From CAYVQA01 sp045119035 (GTDB lineage Bacteria > Bacillota_I > Bacilli_A > ML615J-28 > CAG-313): a DNA stretch of 64,000 nucleotides. Positions 8,656 through 18,224 of the stretch are shown here, piece by piece; the stretch's first letter is position 1, and every line of letters begins with the position of its first letter. The position numbers and the translations under genes were made by a program. The stretch lies in NCBI GenBank assembly GCA_045119035.1, contig JBGVCU010000004.1, forward strand, positions 46,240 to 110,239. Reading direction: 5' to 3'. Under the pieces are notes generated by a model, which was given only the letters and a program-made list of their open reading frames with translations, was not told where the DNA came from and searched no databases.

Positions 8656-9052
8656 ATTTCATAATCTTGTTGTAAACTTCTTCTAATAAGTCTTTGTTAT
8701 ATTCATGTTCAACAGGACTTAAATTAATTTCTTCTTTAGAATAGCGAGGAATAATATGAATATGTAAATGCATTACTGTTTGTCCTGCTATTTGACCGCT
8801 ATTATTTAAGATGTTTAAATCGTTAAAGTGTAATTTTTCTTTTAATAAATCTGAAACTTTTTTTACAACAACGAATAATTTTGATGCAAGATCTTCTGGT
8901 AAATCGAAAACATTAGTAATATGTTTTTTTGGTAAAACTAAGGTATGCCCAGGAGTTGCTTGAGAAATATCTAACATTGCATAAAAATCATCATCTTCAT
9001 AAATTTTATATGAAGGAATTTCTTTGTTTAAAATTTTACAAAAAATGCACAT
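8654..9052 (-). CDS. HIT-family nucleotide hydrolase
   Basis: A 132-aa histidine-triad protein of the Hint/Hit group, which hydrolyses adenosine phosphoramidates and related nucleotides. The N-terminus has CIFCKILNKEIPS, the usual CxxC zinc-site remnant, followed by AMLDISQATPGHTLVLPK; the catalytic triad is HLHIHIIPR near residue 97. Length is typical. GAGGTGAT precedes the ATG at 9052. It is transcribed opposite to serS and divergently from the transporter gene at 9132; the 79-base space between the two starts must hold both promoters. Confidence 0.93.
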   Translation of the reverse strand: MCIFCKILNKEIPSYKIYEDDDFYAMLDISQATPGHTLVLPKKHITNVFDLPEDLASKLFVVVKKVSDLLKEKLHFNDLNILNNSGQIAGQTVMHLHIHIIPRYSKEEINLSPVEHEYNKDLLEEVYNKIMK

Positions 9053-9131
9053 TTTGTATCACCTCAATAATATTTTATCAAATGTCTTTTAAAATTGCAA
9101 GAAAATATGATAGAATTATATAGGTGATTAA

Positions 9132-9677
9132 ATGAATAATAGAAATACAACAAGAAGAGTAGTAACAATTTCAATATTAATATCATTAAGTGTTATTTTT
9201 TCATATTTTGATAATTTAATATCTAATGGTATTTTTTCGTCGTTGCGTGTTATAGTTCCAAGTTTTAAAATTGGACTAGCAAATATAGCAATTATAATGT
9301 TCGTATATAAATTTAAAACAAGTGAAGGATTAATTTCTATATTTTTAAAATCTGTATTAGTTGCTCTATTGTTTACTGGGCCAACAGGTTTTATGATTGG
9401 TTTTCCTGGAACACTATTAAGTTTCTTTGTTATGAAAATTTTATCAAAAGCACTTAAAGAAGAAAAATACATGCCTTTTGTAAGTGCAATAGGTGGTTTA
9501 AGTCATTCTTTTGGACAAATTGTATCGGCATTTATTATTTACGGTATTACAAAAATCGAAGCATTTATAGTTTATGCTCCTTTAATTTTTGTAATTAGTA
9601 TTTTTTCTGGAGTTTTAGTTGGTATAGTTGGCAAAAAAACGATTAAACTAATAGATACTTATCAATTAATAAAGTAA
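9132..9677 (+). CDS. Gx transporter / heptaprenyl diphosphate synthase component I-like membrane protein
   Basis: A 181-aa protein with about five hydrophobic segments, matching the family annotated as Gx transporter or heptaprenyl diphosphate synthase component I. Conserved-looking stretches are SFKIGLANIAIIM and GPTGFMIGFPGTLLSFFVMK, the latter resembling ECF substrate-binding (S) components. In other Firmicutes such genes often sit with NusG-II, ApbE or prenyl synthase genes; a NusG-II gene is present in this window but distant (41.2 kb). Substrate is unknown. It could be an S component served by the EcfA1-A2-T module further along. AGGTGAT precedes the ATG. It ends 7 bases before the convergent gerQ gene. 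Confidence 0.7.
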   Translation: MNNRNTTRRVVTISILISLSVIFSYFDNLISNGIFSSLRVIVPSFKIGLANIAIIMFVYKFKTSEGLISIFLKSVLVALLFTGPTGFMIGFPGTLLSFFVMKILSKALKEEKYMPFVSAIGGLSHSFGQIVSAFIIYGITKIEAFIVYAPLIFVISIFSGVLVGIVGKKTIKLIDTYQLIK

Positions 9678-9684
9678 ACGTCTA

Positions 9685-10020
9685 TTATCCAAAAGGATAT
9701 TCGTATTCAATAGTATCTTCAAAAGATACATATGAAAGATAAATTGTTAGTAATAAATAATTTATTCCAGTTTGATTGTCTCGAACAATTAGGTGGTCTT
9801 TACCGGCTTCTAAAATTTCACCTTTAAAAATTTTTGAACCCCATTGACTTCCTTCAAAACTCATATATACAGTTGCAATTTTACCTTTATTTAATCTTAA
9901 GATATTTTCAATATAAGATTGTTCTTGATAAATTGGATTATTTGGGTAAGGTTGTTGATAAGGCCCAAAGTTATAATTTGGATAAGGGGTACCATATGGT
10001 GGTTGATAGTTAATTGTCAT
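9685..10020 (-). CDS. gerQ: Spore coat protein GerQ
   Basis: An 111-aa protein whose first ~45 residues are rich in Pro, Tyr, Asn and Gln (PPYGTPYPNYNFGPYQQP), followed by a conserved domain with KIATVYMSFEGSQWGSKIFKG and AGKDHLIVRDNQTG, then YEYPFG-like end. This is the layout of GerQ (YwdL), a coat protein cross-linked by transglutaminase and needed for CwlJ localisation and function in spore germination. It lies 61 bases downstream of cwlJ on the same strand, the same partnership known in Bacillus. AAAGGAG precedes the ATG. Confidence 0.85.
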   Translation of the reverse strand: MTINYQPPYGTPYPNYNFGPYQQPYPNNPIYQEQSYIENILRLNKGKIATVYMSFEGSQWGSKIFKGEILEAGKDHLIVRDNQTGINYLLLTIYLSYVSFEDTIEYEYPFG

Positions 10021-10081
10021 AAAATCTCCTTTATTTTGTTTTTACAGTAAAGTATATGATTCTAAATTGTCTATTATTACA

Positions 10082-10510
10082 CTAATAGCAATTTTCTGAT
10101 TCTACTGGAGAATAAAAACAATGAGATTTATATCTACCACTGTTCCACTGGTTCCACCATTTTTCCATACAACTTTGACCGTTGGAATTATAAAACCATA
10201 AAGATCTTGTTGCTGGGTGAAATTTTTCGCCTTTTATGCAACGTCTTGCAAGTTTTATATCAACACTTCTTGCTGCTTGATAAAAGTAAGGGAATAAGGT
10301 TGCTTCAAAACCTCCAGGTCTTTGAAATACCATTTGTTCTATTGATGTAATGTTTTTAAAGTCTAGGCACTTTGCAAGTACTCTATTTATACCAACATTA
10401 CCTACCATTAACATTCCTAAACTCCCTTCACTTTCTGCTTCTGCTCTCATGAGCCTTGCAAGAAGTTTAACTTCTTCTTCATTATGAGATACTACGCTTA
10501 TATATATCAC
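10082..10510 (-). CDS. cwlJ: Spore cortex-lytic hydrolase CwlJ
   Basis: A 142-aa member of the SleB/CwlJ hydrolase family, the same length as Bacillus CwlJ. It degrades muramic-delta-lactam cortex peptidoglycan during germination. Conserved blocks are LLARLMRAEAESEG (catalytic Glu region, near residues 17-30), MLMVGNVGINRVLAKC, FEATLFPYFYQAARS and SHCFY near the C-terminus. There is no signal peptide, as expected for CwlJ in contrast to SleB. The start is uncertain: GTG at 10510 lies inside the GAGGTGAT ribosome site, and alignment of length with CwlJ would place initiation a few codons later, at an ATA around 10501. Neighbour gerQ supports the assignment. Confidence 0.9.
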   Translation of the reverse strand: MIYISVVSHNEEEVKLLARLMRAEAESEGSLGMLMVGNVGINRVLAKCLDFKNITSIEQMVFQRPGGFEATLFPYFYQAARSVDIKLARRCIKGEKFHPATRSLWFYNSNGQSCMEKWWNQWNSGRYKSHCFYSPVESENCY

Positions 10511-10558
10511 CTCATAATAAGATATTAATTAATAAAAAAATTATGTTAGGAAGATAAA

Positions 10559-11077
10559 ATGAACAAAAAAATAAATTTATCAAGTTCAAATAAATATATA
10601 ATTAAAAAACCTGGTTCGCATAAATGTGATCACAGTTGTCAAAATAAAAAACAAGGTTGTCCTTTGTGTGGAAAAATAGGTATGAGTGTTCCTCTTGAAA
10701 CAGTACAAACTTTAACACAAATGGAAAATATTGGTTCTAGCTTCTTTTTATGCACTAGCCCGAATTGCAAAGTTGTTTATTATAATAAAGAGTTTATATT
10801 TAATAAATGTGATATAACTACTAAAGTTTGGTATAAAGAACCTATTGAAGATTTTATTGTTTGTTATTGTCAAAATATCAAATTAATTGATGTTATGAAT
10901 GCTGTTACTTATTTAAGAGGTAATAATAACAAAGAAGATGTACTAAAATTTTTAAATAAAAATCAATTAAACAAAGATTGTTTACATAAAAATCCTACAG
11001 GTGTTTCGTGTGATAAATTATTTGATAACGCCTTAGAATTTGCAAAGAATAGATATAATAAATTAAAAGGAGAATAA
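10559..11077 (+). CDS. CopZ-like (2Fe-2S)/zinc metallochaperone-type protein
   Basis: A 172-aa cysteine-rich protein. Residues ~24-40 hold HKCDHSCQNKKQGCPLCG, then FLCTSPNCKVVYY, together a zinc-ribbon-like N-terminal domain. The C-terminal part has VCYCQNIK and CLHKNPTGVSCDKLF, a CxC plus two later cysteines as in BFD-like [2Fe-2S] domains. This layout resembles the two-domain CopZ of archaea and similar bacterial proteins annotated as iron-sulfur metallochaperones. Copper delivery is known for the archaeal relative only; no copper ATPase is nearby, so the metal and partner are unknown. It ends 3 bases before ppa and is probably co-transcribed with it. Confidence 0.6.
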   Translation: MNKKINLSSSNKYIIKKPGSHKCDHSCQNKKQGCPLCGKIGMSVPLETVQTLTQMENIGSSFFLCTSPNCKVVYYNKEFIFNKCDITTKVWYKEPIEDFIVCYCQNIKLIDVMNAVTYLRGNNNKEDVLKFLNKNQLNKDCLHKNPTGVSCDKLFDNALEFAKNRYNKLKGE

Positions 11078-11080
11078 ACT

Positions 11081-11611
11081 ATGAATATTTGGCATGATAT
11101 TAATCCAGAAAGAATTAAAAGTGACGATTTTATTGCTGTAGTTGAGATTAAAAAAGGGTCTAAGAAAAAATATGAATTAGATAAAGAAACAGGATTAATC
11201 ATTTTAGACAGAATTTTATATACTTCAACACATTATCCTGCAAACTATGGTTTTATACCAAGAACATATGGAGAAGATAATGACCCACTAGATGTTTTAG
11301 TGTTATGTAGTGATGGGTTAGAACCATTAAGTATGGTTAGATGTTATCCTGTTGGTGTTATTAGAATGATCGATGACAACCAAGTAGATGATAAGATTAT
11401 TGCAATTCCTTTTAAAGATCCAACATGGAATTTTTGTAATGGAATGAAAGATTTACCACCCCATCTAGCAGAAGAAATTGAACATTTCTTCCAAGTTTAT
11501 AAAATGTTGGAACATAAAGAAACTACAGTTTTAACAGTTTTAGATAAAGAGGACGCTTTAGATATAATTAATAAAGCGATGGATAGATATAATACAATTT
11601 TTAACAAATAA
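11081..11611 (+). CDS. ppa: Soluble inorganic pyrophosphatase (family I)
   Basis: Hydrolyses pyrophosphate to phosphate, pulling nucleic acid and aminoacyl-tRNA synthesis forward. 176 aa, typical for bacterial family I. Seen are KKGSKKKYELDKETG near residue 25, the HYPANYGFIPRTYGEDNDPLDVLVL core with metal-binding aspartates, and a C-terminal FKDPTWN segment. Many Firmicutes use family II (manganese) enzymes instead, so the family I type is of taxonomic interest. AAAGGAG overlaps the end of the preceding gene. Confidence 0.95.
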   Translation: MNIWHDINPERIKSDDFIAVVEIKKGSKKKYELDKETGLIILDRILYTSTHYPANYGFIPRTYGEDNDPLDVLVLCSDGLEPLSMVRCYPVGVIRMIDDNQVDDKIIAIPFKDPTWNFCNGMKDLPPHLAEEIEHFFQVYKMLEHKETTVLTVLDKEDALDIINKAMDRYNTIFNK

Positions 11612-11650
11612 AAAATATATTTATATATATTAAAATGTAGGAGGCGTAAA

Positions 11651-13318
11651 ATGTTAAGTGATATTGAAATTGCTAAACAAAGTAAAATGGTTAAAATAAG
11701 TGAATTAATCGAAAAATTAAACATTGATGAAGATGATGTTGATTATTATGGAAAATATAAAGCTAAATTGAATTTAAGTTTATATGATAAGTTAGCTGAC
11801 AAAAAAGATGGTAAATTAATTTTAGTATCTGCTATATCACCAACACCTTTAGGTGAAGGAAAATCAACAACTACTATTGGATTAACAGATGCTATGAATA
11901 AATTAAATTATAATACTCTTGCTGCGCTTCGTGAACCATCACTAGGACCTGTTTTTGGTGTAAAAGGTGGAGCAGCTGGAGGAGGATATGCACAAGTTAA
12001 TCCGATGGCTGATTTAAATTTACATTTTACAGGAGACTTGCATGCAATGACTTCTGCTAATAATTTAATTAGTGCATGCATTGATAATCATATTCATCAA
12101 GGTAATTTATTAAATATTGATCCTGAAAATATTCGATGGGAAAGATGTTTAGATTTAAATGATCGTGCTCTTCGTCAAGTAGTAGTTGGTTGTGGGCCAA
12201 AATCTAATGGTGTTGAAAGAAAAGATCGTTTTAACATTACTGTTGCTTCCGAAATTATGGCTATTCTATGTTTAGCTAAAGATTTAAAAGATTTAAGAAG
12301 AAGAATTGAAGACATTATTGTTGGATATACATATGATAAAAAAGTGGTAACTGTCAAAGATTTAGGAATTGCTGGAAGTGTTGTTGTACTTTTAAAAGAT
12401 GCTATGAATCCAAATGTAATTCAAACATTAGAAAATAATCCTGTATTAGTTCATGGTGGACCATTTGCTAATATAGCACATGGATGTAATTCAATTGTAG
12501 CAACTAAAATGGCCTTAAAACTTGCTGATTATGTTGTTACTGAAGCTGGATTTGGTGCAGATTTAGGTGCTGAGAAATTTTTAGATATTAAATGTCGTGA
12601 AGCTGGATTAAAAGTATCAGCAGTTGTAATTGTAGCAACAATTAAAGCATTGAAATATCATGGAAATGTTAAAATGAAAGATATTCAAGAAGAAAATATA
12701 GAAGCATTAGAAAAAGGATTTATGAATTTAGTAAAGCATGTTGATACAATTCAGAAATTTGGAATTCCTTTTGTTATCGCTTTAAATAAATATCATACTG
12801 ATACTGAAAATGAATTAAATACATTTAATAAACTTGCAAGTGAGTATAATTTCCCTGTAGCTCTAAGCGAAGTATTTGCTAAAGGAGGAGAAGGTGGTAT
12901 TGAACTTGCTAAACAAGTTGTTGCATCTATTAATGAACCTCATACACCTAAATATATGTATGATTTAACTGATACTATTGAAAACAAAATTAATTTAATT
13001 GCAAAAAATGTATATGGAGCAAAAGATGTTGTCTTTTCTGAATATGCTAAAGAACAATTAATTGAATTAGAAAATTCAAAATATAAAGACTTTTATATTT
13101 GTATGGCAAAAACTCCGCTTTCTTTAACAGATAATCCTAAGCTTGTTGGTAGACCACAAGAGTTTACTATTTCAATTAAAGAAATTAAAATTTCTGCTGG
13201 AGCTCGTTTTTTAGTTTGCTTAACAGGAGATATTATGACAATGCCTGGTCTTCCAAAAGAACCATTAGCAAATAAAATTGATTTAAATGAATTAAATGAA
13301 ATAATTAATTTATCATAG
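11651..13318 (+). CDS. fhs: Formate--tetrahydrofolate ligase
   Basis: ATP-dependent synthesis of 10-formyl-THF from formate, 555 aa. The nucleotide loop is TPLGEGKSTTTIGL near residues 66-79, followed by LREPSLGPVFGVKGGAAGGGYAQ-type active-site residues, LHFTGDLHAMTSANNL and FVIALNKY. Normal length. It is followed 9 bases later by folD, so the two make a formate-to-methylene-THF pathway. TAGGAGG is 9 bases before the ATG. The pairing fits an anaerobe that takes one-carbon units from formate. Confidence 0.97.
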   Translation: MLSDIEIAKQSKMVKISELIEKLNIDEDDVDYYGKYKAKLNLSLYDKLADKKDGKLILVSAISPTPLGEGKSTTTIGLTDAMNKLNYNTLAALREPSLGPVFGVKGGAAGGGYAQVNPMADLNLHFTGDLHAMTSANNLISACIDNHIHQGNLLNIDPENIRWERCLDLNDRALRQVVVGCGPKSNGVERKDRFNITVASEIMAILCLAKDLKDLRRRIEDIIVGYTYDKKVVTVKDLGIAGSVVVLLKDAMNPNVIQTLENNPVLVHGGPFANIAHGCNSIVATKMALKLADYVVTEAGFGADLGAEKFLDIKCREAGLKVSAVVIVATIKALKYHGNVKMKDIQEENIEALEKGFMNLVKHVDTIQKFGIPFVIALNKYHTDTENELNTFNKLASEYNFPVALSEVFAKGGEGGIELAKQVVASINEPHTPKYMYDLTDTIENKINLIAKNVYGAKDVVFSEYAKEQLIELENSKYKDFYICMAKTPLSLTDNPKLVGRPQEFTISIKEIKISAGARFLVCLTGDIMTMPGLPKEPLANKIDLNELNEIINLS

Positions 13319-13327
13319 GAGTAAAAT

Positions 13328-14182
13328 ATGTTGTTAGATGGAAAAGCTGTTAGCTTACATATTAAAGAAAATATAAAAGATAAAGTTTTACAATTAAATA
13401 ATATATATAACAGCGTTCCTAAACTTGTTGTTGTTCAAGTAGGTAATAATTCAGCTAGTAATGTATATATTAAAAATAAATTAAAAGCAGCATCGTTTGT
13501 AGGAATTGATGCCGAATTAGTTCATTTTGATGAAAATGTCACAAATGAAGAAATGTTAGATACAATACATAGATTAAATAATGATAATAATGTGGATGGT
13601 ATTATTGTACAATTACCGCTTCCTTCTCATTTAAATGAAACAGATATTATAAATGAAATTGATAATTCAAAAGATGTTGATGGATTTGGCTTAATTAACA
13701 AAGGTAAATTATTTTGTGGAATTGATTCTTTAAAAAGTGCGACTCCATATGGTATTATGGAATTATTAAAATATTATAATATCGAGTTAAAGGGAAAACA
13801 TGCTGTAGTTGTTGGCCGTAGTAATATTGTTGGTAAACCTATGGCTATAATGTTATTAAATGAAAATGCTACAGTTTCTATGTGTCACTCTAGAACAACT
13901 AACTTAAAAGAGATGTGTTTACAAGCAGATATTTTAGTTTCTGCTGTTGGTAAAGCTAAATTTATTACAAAAGATATGGTAAAAAAAGGCGCAGTTGTTG
14001 TCGATGTTGGAATGAATAGAGATGAAAACGGAAAATTATGTGGTGATGTAGACTTTATAAATGTTGAAGACGTTGCTTCATATATAACTCCTGTTCCTGG
14101 TGGTGTTGGTCCTCTTACAATTGCAATGTTATTACAAAACACTTTGAATGCATATATTGCAAGAAGGGGGATAAAATGTTAA
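13328..14182 (+). CDS. folD: Methylenetetrahydrofolate dehydrogenase / methenyl-THF cyclohydrolase
   Basis: Bifunctional enzyme interconverting 10-formyl-, methenyl- and methylene-THF. 284 aa. Motifs: SNVYIKNKLKAA with the catalytic Tyr and Lys near residues 49-53, DGIIVQLPLPSHLN, SATPYGIMELL, VVGRSNIVGKPMA for NADP binding, and TPVPGGVGPLTIAML near the C-terminus. It follows fhs closely and its end overlaps the pth start by 7 bases, indicating one operon. Confidence 0.97.
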   Translation: MLLDGKAVSLHIKENIKDKVLQLNNIYNSVPKLVVVQVGNNSASNVYIKNKLKAASFVGIDAELVHFDENVTNEEMLDTIHRLNNDNNVDGIIVQLPLPSHLNETDIINEIDNSKDVDGFGLINKGKLFCGIDSLKSATPYGIMELLKYYNIELKGKHAVVVGRSNIVGKPMAIMLLNENATVSMCHSRTTNLKEMCLQADILVSAVGKAKFITKDMVKKGAVVVDVGMNRDENGKLCGDVDFINVEDVASYITPVPGGVGPLTIAMLLQNTLNAYIARRGIKC

Positions 14183-14739
14183 TAGTTGGTTTAGGAAATC
14201 CTGGTAAGGAATACGAAAAGACAAGACATAACGTTGGATTTATGTTTGTTGATTTTTTAGCTGATGCATATAATGCTACATTTAAATTAGATAAAAAGCA
14301 TCAAGCAATGATTGCTGAAATTAAAATAGGTAGTAATAAATGTTATTTATTAAAACCTATGACATATATGAATCTTTCAGGAATTGCTGTTAGAAGTTTT
14401 AGTGACTATTATAAAATACCTGCTAGTGAAATTTTAATTGTAGTAGATGATTTAGCACTTGATACTGGAATGATTCGAATTAGAAAAAATGGTTCAAGTG
14501 GTGGTCATAACGGTTTAAAATCTATTTTTAGTCAAATGGCAACAGAAAATATTGCTAGACTTAGAATAGGAATTAATACAAATAAAGCAATTGACACAAA
14601 AGATTATGTTCTTGGTCGTTTTTCAAAAACAGATGAAGAACAAATAAAAAAGACAGTTTCTTTATCAACTAATATTATTTCTGATTTTTCAGATAAAGGA
14701 ATTGATTATATTATGAATAAATATAACGGTGTTAAATAA
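14176..14739 (+). CDS. pth: Peptidyl-tRNA hydrolase
   Basis: Releases tRNA from prematurely dissociated peptidyl-tRNA. 187 aa. GLGNPGKEYEKTRHNVGF holds the catalytic His near residue 20 and Asn; KPMTYMNLSG, DDLALD and SSGGHNGLKSI follow in the usual order. AGGGGG is the ribosome site inside the end of folD. It ends at the base where mfd begins, reproducing the conserved pth-mfd-spoVT order of Bacilli. Confidence 0.96.
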   Translation: MLIVGLGNPGKEYEKTRHNVGFMFVDFLADAYNATFKLDKKHQAMIAEIKIGSNKCYLLKPMTYMNLSGIAVRSFSDYYKIPASEILIVVDDLALDTGMIRIRKNGSSGGHNGLKSIFSQMATENIARLRIGINTNKAIDTKDYVLGRFSKTDEEQIKKTVSLSTNIISDFSDKGIDYIMNKYNGVK

Positions 14740-17700
14740 TGAAAATAACTGAATATATATTAAATAATAAGAAAATTAATGATATTGTTTCAAAAATTGT
14801 TAATTCATCTAATCATAATAATATATATATTGGTAATTCGTCTGCTAATTACTCTAAGTATTTAGCTATATCAACTTTTTTGAGAACTAATAAAACAATA
14901 GTGTATTTAGCAAGCGATATTTATCATGCTTCTTTAGCTTACGATACTTTCTTAGATGTTCTAGGAAAGGAATTTGTAAGCTTTTTTCCAGGTGAAGAGT
15001 TTGTTAGCCAAGAAATGGTAGCTTCTTCTAGTATGTTTAAATTAGCTAGAATGAACGCATTATCAAGAATTGTTGAAGATATCCCTACAATATTAGTAAT
15101 TAATACAGAAGGTGCTTTAAAAAATGTTATGTCATATGACAAAATTAAAGAAAGTATTCTTAATATTAAAGTAGGTAATATATATAAAAAAGAAGATTTA
15201 ATAAAAAATCTTGTAATTAGAGGTTATAAAAAGCAAATTGTTACTGAATCTCAAGGGTCATTTAGTGTTCGTGGTGAGGTTTTAGATATATTCCCAGTAA
15301 ATTTTGATGATCCTATTCGTATTAATTTCTTTGATGATGAGATTGAAACTATAAAATATTTTGATGTTGGAACTCAACTAAGTATTAGTAAATGCGATAG
15401 TGTATCGGTATATCCTGTTTATGAAATGTATTATGATGATGTTGAAGTTATTAAAGAAAGCATTTTAAAAAATCAAAATTTATCAGATAAAGTAAAAGAA
15501 GATATAACAAGATTAGAAAATTATGAAAATTTAGACCAGTTATATATATATTTACCTTACATTGACAAAAATTATGTAAATGTATTAGATTTAATAGATG
15601 ATAAAATTATTTTTATTGATGAATATAATGACGTTTTAGAAAAAGAAAAACAAGAGTCTTTAGAAATTGCTTCTTATTTAGAAACAAACAACTTTAAAAT
15701 TTCTAATAATTTCTTTAATGAAATAGTTGATGTAATAAGTAATAACAAATTAGTATTTATAAATTCTTATTTAACAAATATTTTAGGATATAAGTTTGAT
15801 TATTTTGTTGACTGTAAAACTATTAATAATTTAGAGTATAATAACAATTTAAAGAATTTAATTACTGATATAAAAGCTAATAAAGAAAAAACATATATAT
15901 TAACTCAAACAGAAGAAAGAAAATTAAGTCATATTAAAGATATTTTGGAAATAAACCATATTGATTTTGAATATTTAGATGATTTTAACTTAATTAAAGA
16001 TAATAAAGTATATATTACTATTTTAGAAAATGCTTATGGTTATGTAGATATAGAATCTAATATTGAATTAATTACTCCTAATGAATATTCTAGTGGAAAA
16101 GTAGAAAGAAAAGGAAAATATCAAGAATACTATAAAAATAGTGTTAAAATATATAGTAAAGATGAATTAAGTGTTGGAGATTATATTGTACATCAAACAT
16201 ATGGTATTGGAATTTATAAAGGGATTGAAACAATAGAAAACAATAATATTAAAAATGATTACTTAGTATTAATGTATGCTAATGATTCAAAACTAAAGAT
16301 TCCTGTTGAAAATATATATATACTTGAAAAGTATTTAGGTAATAAAGAAAGACTTCCTAAATTAAATAATATTAATTCAAAAGATTGGGCTAAGAAAAAA
16401 GCTAGGGTTCAAGAAAAAGTAGTTGAACTTGCTTCTCGTTTAATTAAAGTACAAGCAGAAAGGGCCTTAAAGAAAGGATTTAAGTATCCAGCCGATTCTG
16501 AGTATCAAATTCAATTTGAACGTGACTTCGGGTATTATGAGACACCTGATCAGCTAAAAGCGATAAATGACGTTAAAAATGACCTAGAATCAGGAAAATT
16601 AATGGATCGATTACTTTGTGGTGATGTTGGATTTGGAAAAACAGAAGTTGCAATGAGAGCTGCCTTTAAAGTTGTTGAAGGAGGAAAGCAAGTTGCCTAC
16701 CTTGCTCCAACTACAGTTTTAACTAGACAACATTATTTAACATTTAAAGATCGTTTTGAACAATATGGGATAAAAGTAGAATTATTAAACAGATTTGTTC
16801 CAATGGAAAAACAAAAAGAAATCATTAAAGGATTAAAAACAGGTTTTGTTGATATAGTAATTGGAACGCATAGACTTTTATCAAAAGAAATTGTTTTTAA
16901 AGATTTAGGGTTTTTAATTATAGATGAAGAACAAAGATTTGGTGTTGAACATAAAGAACGTTTTAAAGAGCTAAAAACAGATGTTGATGTATTAAGTTTA
17001 TCAGCAACGCCAATTCCAAGAACACTTCAAATGTCATTACTTGGAGTAAAAGATTTAAGTGTAATTGAAACACCTCCAGTAAATAGACTTCCAATTCAGA
17101 CATATTTGTTAGAAAATAATGATTCAGTAATTAGAGAAGCTATAAATAGAGAACTAGCTAGAAATGGACAAGTATTTTATTTACTTAACAGAATAACAGA
17201 ACTAGATAGCGTAGTAAGAAAAGTAAAAAAACTTGTTCCAAAAGCAAAAATTGGTTTAATTCATAGTAAGCTTGATAAAGATGAAATTGAAGAAGTAATA
17301 AATTCTTTTGTTGAAAACGAAATAAATGTTTTAATTTGTACATCTATTATTGAAACTGGTATAGATATACCAAATGCAAACACACTAATTATTGAAAGAT
17401 CTGAATTATTAGGTCTTAGTCAACTTTATCAAATAAGAGGACGTGTTGGTAGAAGTGATAGAATAGCGTATGCCTATTTTATGTATGAAAAGAATAAAAT
17501 ATTAACAGATGCTTCTAGAAAAAGATTAGAAGCAATTAAAGAATTTACAACTTTAGGTAGTGGATATAAAATTGCTATGCGAGATTTATCAATAAGAGGT
17601 GCAGGAGATATATTAGGTAAGGATCAATCCGGATTTATTGATGATATTGGTATAACGTTATATATAAAAATGTTAAATGATGAAGTAGCAAGACAAAAAG

Positions 17701-18164
17701 GAATTAATAAAGAAGAAATTAAAGATAAAAATTATCAAATTGCTGTATCTCACCATGTAGATGCATTGTATGTTGGTGATGATGCATTAAGAATTGAAGT
17801 TCATAAAGTAATTAATAAAGTCAAAACTCGTGAAGATCAAGAAAAATTAATTCAAGAATTTAAAGATAGATATGGTACGGTTAAAGAAGAAATACTTTTA
17901 TATATAGAAGCAAAGTATTTAGAACATTTACTTAAAACAAAAGGTATTGAATTCTTTAAAGAAACACCAAAAGATGTTAAACTTACAATTTCTGAAGCAA
18001 AAACTCAATCTCTTTCTGCAAAACAACTTTATGAAATTGTAACAAAAACAACTCTTAAATTTAAATTAGAATATATAAACAGAAAAGTAAATATTTATAT
18101 TGATCGAAGCAAATTTGATAAAAGTTATATATATACTTTAAATAAAGTATTAGAAAAGTTATAA
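14739..18164 (+). CDS. mfd: Transcription-repair coupling factor
   Basis: Removes stalled RNA polymerase and recruits UvrA. 1141 aa, the normal size. The N-terminal UvrB-homology part contains SQGSFSVRGEVLDIFP near residue 170; the RNA polymerase interaction domain contains GDYIVHQTYGIGIYKGIE near 485; the translocase has Walker A LLCGDVGFGKTEVAMRA near 626, IIDEEQRFGV near 727, and SATPIPRTLQMS, then RGRVGRSDR in the second RecA lobe. The first A overlaps the pth stop. spoVT follows. Confidence 0.97.
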   Translation: MKITEYILNNKKINDIVSKIVNSSNHNNIYIGNSSANYSKYLAISTFLRTNKTIVYLASDIYHASLAYDTFLDVLGKEFVSFFPGEEFVSQEMVASSSMFKLARMNALSRIVEDIPTILVINTEGALKNVMSYDKIKESILNIKVGNIYKKEDLIKNLVIRGYKKQIVTESQGSFSVRGEVLDIFPVNFDDPIRINFFDDEIETIKYFDVGTQLSISKCDSVSVYPVYEMYYDDVEVIKESILKNQNLSDKVKEDITRLENYENLDQLYIYLPYIDKNYVNVLDLIDDKIIFIDEYNDVLEKEKQESLEIASYLETNNFKISNNFFNEIVDVISNNKLVFINSYLTNILGYKFDYFVDCKTINNLEYNNNLKNLITDIKANKEKTYILTQTEERKLSHIKDILEINHIDFEYLDDFNLIKDNKVYITILENAYGYVDIESNIELITPNEYSSGKVERKGKYQEYYKNSVKIYSKDELSVGDYIVHQTYGIGIYKGIETIENNNIKNDYLVLMYANDSKLKIPVENIYILEKYLGNKERLPKLNNINSKDWAKKKARVQEKVVELASRLIKVQAERALKKGFKYPADSEYQIQFERDFGYYETPDQLKAINDVKNDLESGKLMDRLLCGDVGFGKTEVAMRAAFKVVEGGKQVAYLAPTTVLTRQHYLTFKDRFEQYGIKVELLNRFVPMEKQKEIIKGLKTGFVDIVIGTHRLLSKEIVFKDLGFLIIDEEQRFGVEHKERFKELKTDVDVLSLSATPIPRTLQMSLLGVKDLSVIETPPVNRLPIQTYLLENNDSVIREAINRELARNGQVFYLLNRITELDSVVRKVKKLVPKAKIGLIHSKLDKDEIEEVINSFVENEINVLICTSIIETGIDIPNANTLIIERSELLGLSQLYQIRGRVGRSDRIAYAYFMYEKNKILTDASRKRLEAIKEFTTLGSGYKIAMRDLSIRGAGDILGKDQSGFIDDIGITLYIKMLNDEVARQKGINKEEIKDKNYQIAVSHHVDALYVGDDALRIEVHKVINKVKTREDQEKLIQEFKDRYGTVKEEILLYIEAKYLEHLLKTKGIEFFKETPKDVKLTISEAKTQSLSAKQLYEIVTKTTLKFKLEYINRKVNIYIDRSKFDKSYIYTLNKVLEKL

Positions 18165-18224
18165 AAATTTTGTATAAAAATAGTTATATTACCAATAATA
18201 TATATAGGATTTTGAGGTGATATA

